The notes beneath the pieces were generated by a model. That model had not been told where the DNA came from, made no database searches, and was given only the letters and a program-made list of their open reading frames with translations. This document shows, piece after piece, positions 43,650 through 55,272 of a stretch of DNA of 64,000 bases. The position numbers and the translations under genes were made by a program. Numbering within the stretch: position 1 is the stretch's first letter; the number at the start of each line of letters is the position of its first letter. The DNA is taken from assembly GCF_019097595.1 (NCBI RefSeq), contig NC_080731.1, positions 21,743,366 to 21,807,365 of the forward strand. The letters run 5' to 3'. The DNA is from Hemibagrus wyckioides (lineage: Eukaryota > Chordata > Actinopteri > Siluriformes > Bagridae).

Positions 43650-45970
43650 CATAGACCAAAGGTGCAACACAGAACAAAAACAGGTACAGGATGACAAGAC
43701 AGTGCAGACAAACAAGACACATAATGCCGACTATGTTCAAAAGGGCAGTGTTTGACAGTGAGTGCAAAAAAGGATAGAAACAGATTTAGGGACAGTGAAT
43801 ATAGCAGCAGAAGTATTTTTGTTATAACAGATACAAATATTTAAAGTGACGTGTGTATTTAAATATTTAAAGTGAACAGATAACAGATACAAATATTTAA
43901 AGTGACGTGTACATGTAAACAAGATCAGTTGTGTGTGTGATTGTCAGTGTTCAGCTCAGTTCAGTTCTCTGCTGAGACACCTGATAGCCTGAGGGAAGTA
44001 GCTGTTCTGTAGTCTGGTTGTGCGGGACCTTTTTCTTACCGGATGGCAGAAGGGTGAAGAGTGTGTGTGAGGGGTGTGTAGGCATGCAGTGTGTGGAGAA
44101 AATGTTCATAACAGAGGAAGAGAGAGTCAGACCATCTTCTCAGCTGTCCTCACTATCCACTGCAGGGTCTTGCAATCCGAGAGGGTGCAATTCCCAAACC
44201 AGGCAGTGATGCAGCTGCTCAGGATGCTCTCGATGGTCCCTCTGTAGAAGGTGGTCAGGATGGGAGGTGGAAGATGAGCCTTCTTCAGACTTCAGAGGAA
44301 GTAGAGACGCTTCTGGGCTTTCTTGGTGACGGAGCTGGTGTTGAGTAAACAGGTGAGGTCCTCCACCAGGTGAACACCAAGGAATTTGGTGCTCATGTTG
44401 GACCCGTCATTGTTCAGTGGAGAATGGTCACTCTGTGCTCTCCTGAAGTCAACAACCATTGTCAGAGAAAAATAACATACCCAGCTTTGAATTATATACC
44501 TAGCTTTAAAAGTAGCTTAAGAAATAATGTACTCAATGCTCTAAGCTCTGACTTAGCAATATTCTGCCTAAAAGTAGTGTGTATCTATCAAGAATTATTT
44601 AGCCATTGATTAAGTAGTTGGCTTTGATCAATAGAAGTCTATAATAATCAGGTATAACCTTTATGAAAATCATAATCTTTATAATAATCATGCAGAATTA
44701 TTAATAGTAGCATGCTAGCATAATAACCACACTGAGACTGGAAATAGAAAAGAGAAATTTATTGGAACATTAGGAGTTACAGCTCAGTCAGTCAGGCTAT
44801 CCAGTGGGATCAGTGGGACCGGAGGGTCAGTTGTAGAGGACAGGATCTCAGGTTCCTGAGGAGAAGTTGGAGAGTAATCAGTGGGAGAAACTGGAGGCGA
44901 ATAGATGGGAGAAGATTGGGGAATATCATGGCAACGTGCGAGGTCAGGATGATCCGAGGAAACAACTTGGGAGGTGGCGGTCAAATGATGTCGATGAGGA
45001 AGTGGCGCTTATAAGTAAGCTATTTTTTTCTAAAAACTGTTGACTTAGCCTAAAAATAAGGGGAACTGGAGAGGAGGAAAATTGACGTCATCGAGGGGAG
45101 GATGGGATTAATTTAGGGGCGGTATTGGGACAAATAAGAAAATAATGGGAACTGGTAAAACATATGTAAATTAAGGAAGGAGGGATTAAAGTAGCCATAC
45201 ACTGAATATAATGGGAAATTGCTGGAAATATTTAAATTAGAGAAAAGGAGGCGCCCCGGGGCACCCGGGGTATAAGTAGAGGGGAATTTTTCGGGGTTTT
45301 CAGACCAGCTGCTCTCTTCAGAAATGCATGTTGTTGACTGCATGGCTGAATAAAGAAACCTGCTTCTTCTCATCTGCTGACTGAGATCTCCTTTATTTTG
45401 CCTAAGTTTTATAGTTTGTTGAGTTCATTGGGCAAGATTATGGAAAGCTAAGAGAAATAGTCACAATCTAAAATTCCACCCTGTGATATGTCCACTCGGA
45501 GGGAGTTCCAACACCGTCTCTTTTGTTTTCTTCAGGTTCAGAGACAGGTTGTTGTCTTTACACCAGGCTGTTAGCTAGTTCATCTCCTCTCTGTATGCTG
45601 ACTCGTCATTCTTGCTGATGAGACCCACCATGGCTGTGTCATCAGAGAATTTGATGATGTGGTTGGAGCTGTGCAATGCTTCGCAGTCGTGAGTCAGCAG
45701 AGTGAGAATGAGTGGAGCATTGAATGCAGCCCTGAGGAGCTCTAGTGCTCAGTGTGGTGGTGCTGGAGATACTGTTAAGGAATCCCAGGATCCAGTCGCA
45801 GAGGGAGGTGTTGTTGCCCAGTAGACTCAGCTTCTCTATCAGGTGCTGAGGAATGATCATGTTGAATGCTGAACTGATGTCTATGAACAACATTCATATA
45901 TAAGTGTCTTTATTGTCCAGGTGTGTGAGGGCCAGATGGAGGATTGTGCTGATGGCATTGTGGAGCGATT
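43650..45970 (-). mobile_element. LINE copy of the satellite-bearing family, split by an LTR-like insertion
   Basis: Minus-strand LINE sequence covers 45970-45514 (RT with [20 protein letters not shown] and a stretch to the frame end) and resumes at 44459-43650 (RT tail, then 3' UTR). The segment 44460-45513 is a separate inserted element. At about 44055-44085 the copy contains one short satellite-like unit (GTGTGTGTGAGGGGTGTGTA) at exactly the position where the 8617-25402 array sits in its sister copy. This is the least expanded state in the window. Confidence 0.8.
44460..45513 (+). mobile_element. LTR-like element copy 1 (TG...CA ends), internally deleted
   Basis: The element begins TGTCAGAGAAAAATAAC and ends GGGAGTTCCAACA, inserted in the LINE with CCAT on the left and CCGT on the right, a probable 4-bp duplication with one change. 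In plus orientation a TATA box (GGTATAAGTAGAGG near 45269) and AATAAA (near 45349) look like U3-R-U5. On the minus strand the tail of the ORF seen in copy 2 is present (44984-44784), but 733 bp covering its first exon, intron and most of exon 2 are missing. Confidence 0.75.
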
Positions 45971-46397
45971 TGGACAATACACAAACTGCAAGCCAAGATC
46001 TCAAAGCTTTTTCCATAGGTCATCATGCACATTGGCTGGTGCATGATTCCCATATCTCAGTAGTGTCTGGCGGTCGTATACACGAACACCATTGTATCTG
46101 GTGTCCATTTACTGTGGTAGTCACGCTATAACAGGAAAATAGCACCATTTTTGATCCGGAGTGGCCGCTGTGTGCTACTGTGCTACTTGGTCCTCTGCCT
46201 GTTGTGTCTGACAAGGTCACAATGTCCATTACATTTTAGCAACCTGCTGTTCAACATAACATGTCATACATTGTATTCCAACGAATAGAGACGCACTAGT
46301 TTGTGAACAGGAAGTTGCAGCATCTCCTTCTTCATACATACACATTACACACTATTCACTACACACTCCTTACTCCTTGCTTTATTCTCTCTTTCAG
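45971..46397. other. End of gene B intron 1, nothing recognised
   Basis: No open frame or known element. The sequence closes with the pyrimidine tract TTTATTCTCTCTTTCAG just before the first Ig exon. Confidence 0.6.
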
Positions 46398-46700
46398 CTC
46401 CTGTATCAGCTCTTGAGGTTTGTCCTACACGAGGGAAGCTTCATCAGTCAGTGACGCTCTCATGTAAACATCAATGTTCTGGTTTATTGAAATGGAACTT
46501 ACTTAGTAATCGAGATGTTGTCCTGGCTGAGTGTGATCGGACATCATGCAGGTCAAAGGAGGGATTTAACATCTCTCATGATCAGTACCTGGATGGAGAT
46601 CTCTCTCTCACCATCACTGCAGCTGATTACAGTCAGAGGAACGTGTACGCATGTGAATGTAAAGACTCAGACTTCTCTTATGTTCGCCTCGTTATAGAGA
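46398..46700 (+). CDS. Gene B exon: first Ig-like domain
   Basis: The exon has a strong acceptor (TCTCTCTTTCAG), phase 1 at both ends, and donor GAGA|GTAAGT. About 101 residues form a V-type fold: SVTLSCKHQCSGLLKWN gives the B-strand Cys and C-strand Trp, DLSLTITAADYSQRNVYACE gives the D-x-Y-x-C region with Tyr and the F-strand Cys. There are eight Cys in all (including VCP, HQC, AEC, TSC and ACEC), far more than the two canonical ones, so extra disulfides are likely. It lies right after the signal peptide in the product. Confidence 0.85.
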
Positions 46701-47728
46701 GTAAGTGTCTTTATCTCTTCTCCTGCTGATAAAACCTTCACTCTGAATTATTAGGATCATAATCAGAGTGGAGTTCATCAAACAGTGAGGGTTTAATACT
46801 GAAATGACAGACATCAGGATTCAGACCTCAGACGTAACTGCAGACTTCACCTTTATTCAGAAGTTATGTGAGAGTCACACATGTGGGCGGAGTTTATCTG
46901 AAACATAGGCGTGTCTCAGTTACACTTGATTTTCATCTTGAACTCAAGCACTTTTTCAGCAGGATTAAGTCCAGCACCGCCGTCTGACAGTTTGATGGAA
47001 CTACAGAATGTCCGACTGAACTGTGTGTTTTGTCTTTAAACACAATCACACACACTGTGGACAATGGAATGTCATTCAAGGACAAGCTGAAATAATTATC
47101 ATTATTAATAAATGAAAAGTCTCTTATCCTTAAAAAGGGAAGACTTTGATACTAAATGTAATATTAATTTTGAAAACAGAAACCTGACACTGTATTGGAT
47201 GTTATGGGCTTAAATAGTAGAAATGGGAAATATTAAAGAATACTTTACTCTGAAACACCATCTGCACCTGCATCTTCATTTAGATTCCTTCACCACTTTT
47301 TTGTCCAGTCTTGTTGCTAGCTGTGTGTGAAATCAATTGATAAATTTGTCTGTGGAGTCAGATTCCAACGAAAAGGGGCGGGACATCTATGAAATTGATT
47401 GTGATGAAATTTAAACAGGTTTATTAATTTAAATACATTTGATCAATTTTTTACATATTAAATATTATATAAACCTGAGATACTCAGAAGCAACAAATTG
47501 GAGACCCCTGAACTAGACACTACTGAAAAACTCAGAAATCTTGCAGCCTCACAGGTGTGAAGTCCACGCAGGTGATGTTCAGAATCTGAAATGGTCTTAA
47601 GGAGCTGAGGAACCCGACTCTGACCACCAGGAACTTCCCCCACATCAACACTGCACTCTGAATGGGACTGTAAGGCTTTATGTTTGTGTCTAAATCTAGC
47701 TGAAGTTCCTCCATGTTTTTCTCCTCAG
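46701..47728. other. Gene B intron between the Ig exons
   Basis: About 1 kb of A/T-rich sequence with no transposon or open frame recognised. It ends with CTCCTCAG. Confidence 0.7.
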
Positions 47729-48013
47729 CTGTGTTCTCACCAGTTCAGATGGAGTCTGGTGAAGATCTGAAGCTGCATGTGTCTGTACCAGAACCAGTGG
47801 AGGTGATTTATAAAAGCAGTGGTTCAGCTGATGAAGTGATCTGCAGGGTGAATAATCGCTCACTGCAGTGTAAAGATAAATACAGAGACAGAACATCACT
47901 CACTTACCCTGAGCTCACACTGAGACACATGGAGCCGAGGGATAGTGGACGTTACACCATCCGGGACACAAAGAATGAGGAAGACATTCAGATATACGCC
48001 GTCTCTGTGGAAG
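47729..48013 (+). CDS. Gene B exon: second Ig-like domain lacking the canonical Cys pair
   Basis: Acceptor TTCTCCTCAG, phase 1 in and out, donor GAAG|GTACGT. The ~95 residues include SGEDLKLHVSVPEPVEVIY, LQCKDKYRDRTSLTYPELTL and MEPRDSGRYTIRD. The D-S-G-x-Y motif marks an Ig fold, but the B- and F-strand Cys are His-Val and Thr, so the core disulfide is absent. Only two Cys (VICRV, LQCKD) remain, in the C'-D area. Ig domains without the core pair are known in CD2/SLAM-type receptors; membership is not established. Confidence 0.8.
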
Positions 48014-48849
48014 GTACGTCTCAGTGTGGTCTGTAACAAAAAGACTTTAAAAATTATCCCTTTATTTGCCACATACCACTTCATCAGTATTTATCATTAA
48101 CACCTGATATTCAAAGGCATCCAGGATTTATTTGATTTTATTTTAGTTTCAGTTTGATTTTATTTTAGTTTTAGTATCTTTACTAAAACTTTAGTAATTT
48201 ACAAATTGATGTGTTTTCACTTCAGTTCACTGTTTTATAAATGACAAAAATCCAGGATTCCACTAACTGCTGCCCCTCTCCATCTTATAGCTCTGTAACT
48301 AGCCGAGTCTCTGCTGTAACCGTCCTTTAGCCGCCTTGCATTCTGGGACTTTGAGTCCAGCGCTCCCTCCAGCGGCTCCACTCTGTCTACACAGACTCAT
48401 TAATACGACTCTGAACATGGCTGGAAGATCAAACGTGTGTTAGAAAAGAAAGGTGTTCTAGTGACTGTATGAGAGAAGAGTGGAAGCTGAGTTTTTATTT
48501 CCATTCTTTCCACATTAAAGTCCACTGGAACTGTGCAGCAATCACATTAACAGTGTCTCCCTGTGACATCAGAGCAACAGACACGCCTGAACTTCTCAAC
48601 ACAACAACCAACAGCAGCAGAACTCTGAACTCTTCAATTCTAAACCCCTCACATCAAATACATGGGATTAAATACACAGTTATTCTGTGAAGGGCTTAAT
48701 AAATGTACATTCTGAATGTTTATGGAGCTTCAGTTTGTGCACAGGGACGCAGTTACTCAGTTTAAGATTCGCTCTGAAACGAAGAAAACACAACAGCTTT
48801 AATAACACACATCATTCATCAACACCGTGTGTGTGTGTGTGTGTTGCAG
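48014..48849. other. Gene B intron with block shared with gene A
   Basis: The segments TGCATTCTGGGACTTTGAGT and GTCCACTGGAACTGTGCAG...GTCTCCCTGTGACAT (48340-48600) match gene A at 705-790. A (GT)n tract then leads into the helix exon in both genes. This shows that the paralogs share intron as well as exon sequence. Confidence 0.75.
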
Positions 48850-48956
48850 AGCCTGGTTTTCCTGCATGGGGGATTGTATTGATAGTGCTGTGTCTGCTCA
48901 GCTGCTGTATTGGAGCGGGAATATACCTAATGCGGAGCTACCGTATGAGGAAACAG
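48850..48956 (+). CDS. Gene B exon: transmembrane segment
   Basis: Acceptor (GT)n-GTTGCAG, phase 1 in, phase 0 out at AAACAG|GTAAGA. It encodes EPGFPAWG, then a hydrophobic helix IVLIVLCLLSCCIGAGIYL and the basic stop MRSYRMRKQ. It aligns end to end with gene A 878-984. The tail begins here and continues into the coiled-coil exons. Confidence 0.85.
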
Positions 48957-49329
48957 GTAAGAATAACTGTGTAAAGCACCTGTGTGTGTGTCTCCCAAAT
49001 ACAGGACACCAGGCAGAAATCTGGTTTAGGGCTTTTAATGAGGGAAAAGGGATCACAAAGCCTCTTGCAAAGCTCTGAGAAGAAAACAAACAGTTTCCAA
49101 AGTCTTAGTGCACACAGGGGCAATATCACTGAGTTCAGAACAGTCATCCACAGAGCAGGGGTAGCACAATGTAGCTGTGCTTAATAAACAATATTCTGCA
49201 GTCCAGGAGATACATGAGGTAGCAGAGTTTCATGAACCAAAATGTTAAATTGTTAATGAATTTAAGATATGAGGGCTCACAACCAACAATCAGGCTTGTA
49301 CCAGCTTGAGGCAGGAGACTGGGAATGCC

Positions 49330-49914
49330 AAATAGATTCTGAAAGCCCTGGGGATCTTGAGAAGAATGGCTGTGGAATTGAGGATCTTAGAGCTGCGGAA
49401 TGGCCCAACTAGGCTAAATTGGAGGACCAGGCAGAGGGGTCTTTGGCACAGAGGTTACAGAGTCCCTTCTCAAGCTCTTGGTCAAGACAATCCATCTGGC
49501 CATTGGTCTTGGGATGAAAACCAGAAGACTGTTCTCCCAGGAGCTGCCAGAATTCTTTCCAGAAATTAGAACTGAATTGGGGGTCTTGGTCCACGAAAAT
49601 GTTGCAGGGCAGGCTGTGCCTTTGGGTAGCACAATGAAATGAGCCATTTTGGAAAAGTGGTCAACCACAGTAAGGATGGTGGTGTAGCCGGATGATAGGG
49701 GAAGACTTTTGCCAAAGTTGATGGAGATGTGGGGCCATGTTCTCTTGGGTACTGAGAGAGGGCAGGGAAAACCGGCAACTCTTCTGCTGGGCAAGGACAG
49801 GACAGGCCACCACGCAAGTCATCAATGACCTTCCTGACCGACAGTCACCAGAAGTGTAGACACGGGGCCAGTGTACGGGCGGTTCCAGGATTGCAGGAGT
49901 TGTAGACAACCTGG
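49330..49914 (-). pseudogene. gypsy integrase (broken)
   Basis: The minus strand reads an HHCC-like CVVACPVLAQQKS, then after a frameshift SGYTTILTVVDHFSKMAHFI with the core Asp, and LVFIPRPMARWIVL, where relatives have GYHPQTNGQ. Frameshifts and a missing Glu context make it inactive. Confidence 0.7.
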
Positions 49915-49954
49915 GAACGCGAGTTTCCCCTCTGGGCAGCCATCGGGAATGGGT

Positions 49955-50880
49955 AAGTGTTTCCTCATCAAACCTTCCTTGATCCCATACAGTTTGCCTA
50001 CCAGCCTCAACTTGGAGTGGATTATGCCATCATACATCTGCTTCACTGCACCTACACCCACCTAGAGAAACCAGGGAGCTCTGTGAGATTTATGTTTTTC
50101 GACTTCTCAAGTGTTTTTAACAAAATCAGGCCCACCCTACAGGGAGAGAAGTTGAAGAACATAAATGTGCACACATCTGGTTTTATGGATTATGGACTAC
50201 CTCACTGGACATCCCCAGTATGTCTGAATACAGAACCGTGTATCTAAAACCGTGATCTGCAGCACTGGTGCTCCTCAGGGAACAGTTCGGTCTCCCTTCT
50301 TCTTCACAATGTACACATCGGATTTCAGACACAACTTGGAATCCTGCCACTGTCAGAAATTCTCTGATGACTCTGTGATTGTCGGATGTATCCAGGGAGG
50401 TAACACCTTAGAATATCAGACAGCAGTGGACAACTTTGTCACCTGGTGTGAACTCAATCACCTACAGCTCAATGTTGGGAAAACAAAGGAACTGGTAGTG
50501 GACTTTAGAAAATCCAGAACCCCAGCCTCTCCTTTGTCTGTCCAACAAACTGGACTGGACACTAAACTCAACAGTGCTCTACAAGAAAGGACAGAGCAGG
50601 TTGTATTTTCTGAGGAGGCTCAGGTCCTTCCACGTCTACAACACCATACTGCGGATGTTCTATGAGTCTGTGGTGTCTAGTGTCATTTTCTATGCAGCGG
50701 TCTGTTGTGGAAGTAACATGAAGGTGGCAGTGAGCTCTGTAGTTGGCATGGAGCTGGACCCAGTTCACATTGTTGTTGAGAGAAGAATGCTGTCAAAACT
50801 CCATTCAATCCTGGACAACACTTCTCATCCCTGTGGCAATTAAACTGGATCCTAACTGATGGGAGGTTGGTTAGGAGGAC
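49955..50880 (+). pseudogene. LINE reverse transcriptase (distal part)
   Basis: The plus strand gives DPIQFAYQPQLGVDYAIIHL, MFFDFSSVFNKIRPTLQG, then in a second frame STGAPQGTVRSPFFFTMYTS and CQKFSDDSVIVGCIQGG with the catalytic SDD, then WCELNHLQLNVGKTKELVVD and LYFLRRLRSFHVYNTILRMF. At least two frameshifts break it. Family: same type as the fragment at 3246-3776. Confidence 0.75.
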
Positions 50881-51074
50881 AGATTTGAGGCAGTAGGTGT
50901 TGCAGAAGTATCCCTGTCTGTCATTTGGACATTGGTCCAGTCAATGTGAGGGCTATGTCTCTGCCAACAGGGAAAGCCAAAAATAACAAGCACTTGGGGC
51001 AAGGGTATAACATGGAAATATAGCCACTCTTAATGATGCTTAGATGTGGTTACCAGCAGAGGTTTAGTCCTGTA

Positions 51075-51302
51075 TCATGCGAGGACATGGCCATTTAGGG
51101 CTTGAATTTGGAGAGGGGCCGGTAGAGGCTCAGTCTCCAACCTCCATGCCAGAACCTGATCCATGAATTCAGAATCTATCAAAACAGCCAGATAAACAGT
51201 GATGCAGATTCTTAACAGTGGTTTAGAGGAGACTGGGAAAAGTGCACTTAGAGGATCAGGGCACCTGCTGGGTCCATGTCTGGCCAGATAGTGCTGAAAC
51301 AA
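51075..51302 (-). pseudogene. gypsy protease-like remnant
   Basis: The minus strand gives RICITVYLAVLIDSEFMDQV followed by LAWRLETEPLPAPLQIQALN, the region around the gypsy protease active site. The expected LIDSGA is shortened to LIDSE, so the catalytic DSG is lost. Confidence 0.55.
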
Positions 51303-51505
51303 ATGAGAAGAATGGAACCCAAATGCAGGACACTAGGCAGAAATCTGGTTTAGGGATTTTCATGAGGTAAAAGGGAACACACAGTTTATTGCAAAGCTCT
51401 GAGGTCAATACAAAAAGTTTCCAAAGTCATCCAGAACAGTCATCCAGAGTTTAATAAACAATAATTCACAGTGCAGGAGGTAACACAAGGTAGCAGAGTT
51501 TATGA

Positions 51506-52034
51506 CTGCAGGAGCTGGAGTTATTTGTACTTCCTGTATAGAAGGGAAAACACACACTGATGTTTCCAGACACGTTCTCACACACACAGTCTGTAAAACA
51601 TTACTGATGTTACTGACGGATTCGGAGTAAAATCCTAGAGACGCTCCGGAATAATGACATCACACACTTCTCAGGGGGATTAGTGGTTTATAAGAGGAGA
51701 TGGGAAGCAGAATGTGACTCATTAAATTTAAACTACGGATGACTCGTTAGATTTTAGAAACTTTTTATCAGCAGCAAATCATCTTACATCATCATACAGA
51801 GATTTTCCTCTTTACACTTTATTCTATTCATCAAATTCATCTGTAGTTTTATTTAAGCATCTGTGAACTGTGGAAGTCCTGTTTCATTCAGTTCACTGCT
51901 GAGTTTGGGAAGGGAATAAAAATGTTGTTCTAAAAAAGTAAAAAACTTTTAAAAATACACAAAACGGTAATAGCGCTCTGTCCTGTGGAGACTAAGGAAG
52001 GAATCACTAGGACAGACAGGCAGTCAGATACGCA

Positions 52035-52078
<44 letters not shown>

Positions 52079-52155
52079 GTTTACAAAAATGTTATACATA
52101 AGATAATGATGTACAAGTCACTAAATATTTGTGTGTGTGTGTTTGTATGTAACAG
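51506..52155. other. Gene B intron with shared array motif and (CA)n
   Basis: The block AGAGATTTTCCTCTTTACAC to AGTTCACTGCTGAGTTTGGG (51799-51910) is the recurrent intron motif of the coiled-coil array. It is also seen at 6889, 27585, 53220 and 59826. A (CA)n tract lies at 52035-52074. Nothing else is recognised. Confidence 0.65.
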
Positions 52156-52326
52156 TTGAAGAGGCGACAGCAGCTAGTGGAACAGCTTGTACAGCAGGCT
52201 GAAGGAGGGACAGAGGAGAACATCAGAGAAGCAGAGAAGTCACTCGATTTGCTGAAGCAGCAGTACTTCAACACTGGATATTCAGCCGAGGTCTTTGTGT
52301 TCTGCATGGAAAAGAGGAAACAGCTG
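52156..52326 (+). CDS. Gene B coiled-coil exon 1 (57 codons)
   Basis: Acceptor GTATGTAACAG, donor CAGCTG|GTATGA, phase 0 at both ends, 171 bp. It encodes LKRRQQLVEQLVQQAEGGTE, IREAEKSLDLLKQQY and VFVFCMEKRKQL. The first residues match the start of gene A exon 1 (LKRR), so this is the first module after the membrane helix. It is the short form. Confidence 0.8.
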
Positions 52327-52341
52327 GTATGATTCTTATTT

Positions 52342-52379
<38 letters not shown>

Positions 52380-52570
52380 GTTTTATTTAAACATTTGTGA
52401 ACTGTGTAAGTCGTATTTGATTCAGTTTAGTTTTGTTTAGAATAAAACATACGCATACACAAATTGTTTAGAAAAATGTTGATTAAATAGATATTGTCTA
52501 AATCACAAAATCACTAAGTAGTGTAGTGTGGTCTGTTGTGTGTGTGTGTGTGTGTGTGTGTGTGAGACAG

Positions 52571-52741
52571 CTGGAGTGGCGAATGCCACAACTGGATCAG
52601 CTTGTACAGCAGGCTGAAGAAGGGACCGAGGAGAAGATCAGAGAAGTGGAGGAGTCACTCAATCACCTGGAGCAGCAGTACAACAACACTGAATATTCAT
52701 ACAAGGTCAAATTCTACTGCAGCAAAAACAGGAAACAACTG
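52571..52741 (+). CDS. Gene B coiled-coil exon 2 (57 codons)
   Basis: Acceptor (GT)n-GAGACAG, donor CAACTG|GTATGT, phase 0 at both ends, 171 bp. It reads LEWRMPQLDQLVQQAEEGTE, IREVEESLNHLEQQY and VKFYCSKNRKQL. Short form, conserved Cys present. Confidence 0.8.
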
Positions 52742-52946
52742 GTATGTTTCTTACTTGTCCTCTCACACACACAGTAACAAACCTGAGTCCAAAGCAGTAG
52801 TAACCTGCCCTTTCTATCAGCTGTGTGTGAGTGTGACAGCATTAACTGGCCACAGAGAGTCACTAAAGATCAGGGTCTAGAGTGTGTGAGACTAATACTG
52901 AGAGTGAGTGTGTGTGTGTGTGTGCATGTGTGTGTGTGTGTGTGTG

Positions 52947-52979
<33 letters not shown>

Positions 52980-52982
52980 CAG

Positions 52983-53177
52983 ATGGACAGGCGATTGCAA
53001 TGTGTGGAACAGCTTGTACAGCAGGCTGAAGGAGGGACAGAGCAAAATTTCAGAGAAGTGGAGAAGGAGATCAATCAGCTGGAGCAGCAGTACATCAACA
53101 CTGAAAATTATGAAAATGTCGAATTGTTCTGCAAGGAAAAGAAGAAACAGCTGCAGCAGTATAAAAAGAGAGGAGAG
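52983..53177 (+). CDS. Gene B coiled-coil exon 3 (65 codons)
   Basis: Acceptor (GT)n-GTGACAG, donor GGAGAG|GTAAGT, phase 0 at both ends, 195 bp. It reads MDRRLQCVEQLVQQAEGGTE, a FREVEKEINQLEQQY block and VELFCKEKKKQLQQYKK. It has one extra Cys (LQCVEQ) in the first helix. The tail is intermediate in length. The following intron is 6.3 kb because of transposon insertions. Confidence 0.8.
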
Positions 53178-53663
53178 GTAAGTTTCCTGTTTATTCACAC
53201 ACACACACACACTATTCTATTCATCTGTAGTTTTATTTAAACATCTCAGAACTGTGTAAGTCCTATTTCATTCAGTTCACTGCTGAGTTTGGAAAGGCTC
53301 CATCCTGTGGAGACTAAGGAGGGAATCACTAGGACAGACAGTTAGAGGGGCAACCTACTCAAACAGATAACACAGGGTTAGCAGGTGTGTGGCTCACCTT
53401 CAGAGGAGGTTTACCACCCAGGTGGTAGTTGAATGAGGAGTGTTTTTCTGCTGCCTCTTCAGCACTGGAAAATAATATACATCCATATAAACACCTCTCC
53501 TGTAAAATGAGGAAAATAAGAGAAAAAGAAGTAATGTAACAAGAAAAAAAAAGAGAGAGGTAGATAGGAGAAACACACACAAAACATAAGCCACCCAAAG
53601 CAAAACAGTTGCACACACATTCATTATATTAATAGAGCAGATGGAAATCTGTAGAATATAGCA

Positions 53664-53665
53664 AT

Positions 53666-53715
<50 letters not shown>

Positions 53716-53716
53716 G
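53664..53716. repeat. (ATA)n microsatellite
   Basis: About 17 AAT/ATA trinucleotides in the gene B intron. The intron from 53220 to 53663 otherwise shows the shared array motif (53220-53300) and nothing else recognisable. Confidence 0.9.
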
Positions 53717-54390
53717 TGAAGAAGCAGTGAAATCACACTGCACATGTGCGTACACACCAATTGAGAAACAATCACCAACATGGACCTATAAGTGACACTG
53801 AAGATTGTCGGAACTCAGAACTCCCTCCGAGTGGACATATCACAGGGTGGAATTTTAGATTGTGACTATTTCTCTTAGCTTTCCATAATCTTGCCCAATG
53901 AACTCAACAAACTATAAAACTTAACCAAAATAAAGGAGATCTCAGTCAGCAGATGAGAAGAAGCAGGTTTCTTTATTCAGCCATGCAGTCAACAACATGC
54001 ATTTCTGAAGAGAGCAGCTGGTCTGAAAACCCCGAAAAATTCCCCTCTACTTTTACCCCAGGTGCCCCGGGGCGCCTCCTTTTCTCTAATTTAAATATTT
54101 CCAGCAATTTCCCATTATATTCAGTGTATGGCTACTTTAATCTCTCCTTCCTTAATTTACATATGTTTTACCAGTTCCCATTATTTTCGTATTTGTCCTG
54201 ATACCGCCCCTAAATTAATCCCATCCTCCCCTCGATGACGTCAGTTTTCCTCCTCTCCAGTTCCCCTTATTTTTAGGCTAACTCAACAGTTTTTAGAAAA
54301 AAATAGCACTTACTTATAAGCGCCACTTCCTCATCGACATCATTTGACTGCCACCTCCCAAGTTGTTTCCTCGGATCATCCTGACCTCGC

Positions 54391-54412
54391 ATGTCGCCCT
54401 CCACAACAATGT
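54391..54412 (+). CDS. LTR-like element antisense ORF, exon 1
   Basis: ATG at 54391 opens seven codons and a split codon, ending at ATGT|GTAAGTAC, a near-consensus donor. The frame joins exactly to exon 2 at 54731 across a 318-bp GT-AG intron (54413-54730). The start lies at the U3 side of the LTR promoter region, reading away from it. Confidence 0.6.
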
Positions 54413-54730
54413 GTAAGTACCCTGCTCTCTTCCTCTATGTCATTATGACTTTTCTCTACCTGCTTGATCTAAGTTTTATTATTATTATTATTTTTAAATA
54501 AGTCTTGCCATTATGCTGCCTCATATCCTTCCCTCTTTTCATCACTGTTGGTTACTGGTATTCCAATGCTATTGTCTCCCCTAGCCGCCTACCACTGTCA
54601 TGTCACAGTAACCTGGCCTACTCCCCACACTGTTTTCCTCTTGCCTTAGTGCATGCTCTCTCTTGTTGATTACATAGTCACGCAATATGCACTTCACTCA
54701 TCTCTTCCCATTTCCCATTCTTCCTTCTAG

Positions 54731-55272
54731 CTCAGTCAGCCCGCTGCGCTATCTTCCGGAGAAGTCCCGGGGGTGCTCTGCGACGCTATTGCCAGTATCA
54801 GCTGTCCTGCCTGGCCATTGAACTTACTGGTTTCCTGGAACACCTATCTGAATCCTCTATTCCTGAGTCTCCTTACCTCGCTCACCACATCGTGAGAGAT
54901 ACTGTCTGTCTTGATCAGATCACCCAATTTCACCCCACAACCTGTGATCAGTCTACTCAGACCTTCTACTGGCATTGGACACGCACCACCTCTCAAGGCG
55001 TCCAGACTGAGGATGTCCCTGTTGAGATCTCCTCTGATGATTCTTCCTCTGACTCTTCTTCACCTCCTAGTTCCCCTGACGTTTCCCAACGTTCTCCTGG
55101 ATTTGCGCCTTTGCCTTACAGTATTCATGATATTCCCCAATCTTCTCCCATCTATTCGCCTCCAGTTTCTCCCACTGATTACTCTCCAACTTCTCCTCAG
55201 GAACCTGAGATCCTGTCCTCTACAACTGACCCTCCGGTCCCACTGATCCCACTGGATAGGCTGACTGACTGA
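54731..55272 (+). CDS. LTR-like element antisense ORF, exon 2
   Basis: After the acceptor CTTCCTTCTAG, the frame is open for 180 codons to a TGA at 55270-55272, giving a ~187-residue product with exon 1. Its first half is mixed and Cys/Arg-containing (FRRSPGGALRRYCQYQ, LTGFLEHLSESS). The second half has an acidic Ser tract (EISSDDSSSDSSS) and Pro/Ser repeats (SPPVSPTDYSPTSP), looking like an activation or interaction region. AATAAA follows at 55291. No known family is recognised. Copy 1 retains only the last ~50 codons. Confidence 0.6.

Larger units (their letters stand above)
48995..51505 (-). mobile_element. gypsy-type element with LTR-like direct repeats, containing a LINE piece
   Basis: Two direct repeats, 48995-49245 and 51311-51505, share CAGGCAGAAATCTGGTTTAG and GCAAAGCTCTGAG. 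On the minus strand between them lie a protease-like region (51300-51075), integrase (49914-49330), and a LINE RT fragment on the other strand (49955-50880). The polymerase core is gone. The element sits in the gene B intron just after the helix exon and has replaced the gene A-like intron sequence there. Confidence 0.7.
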
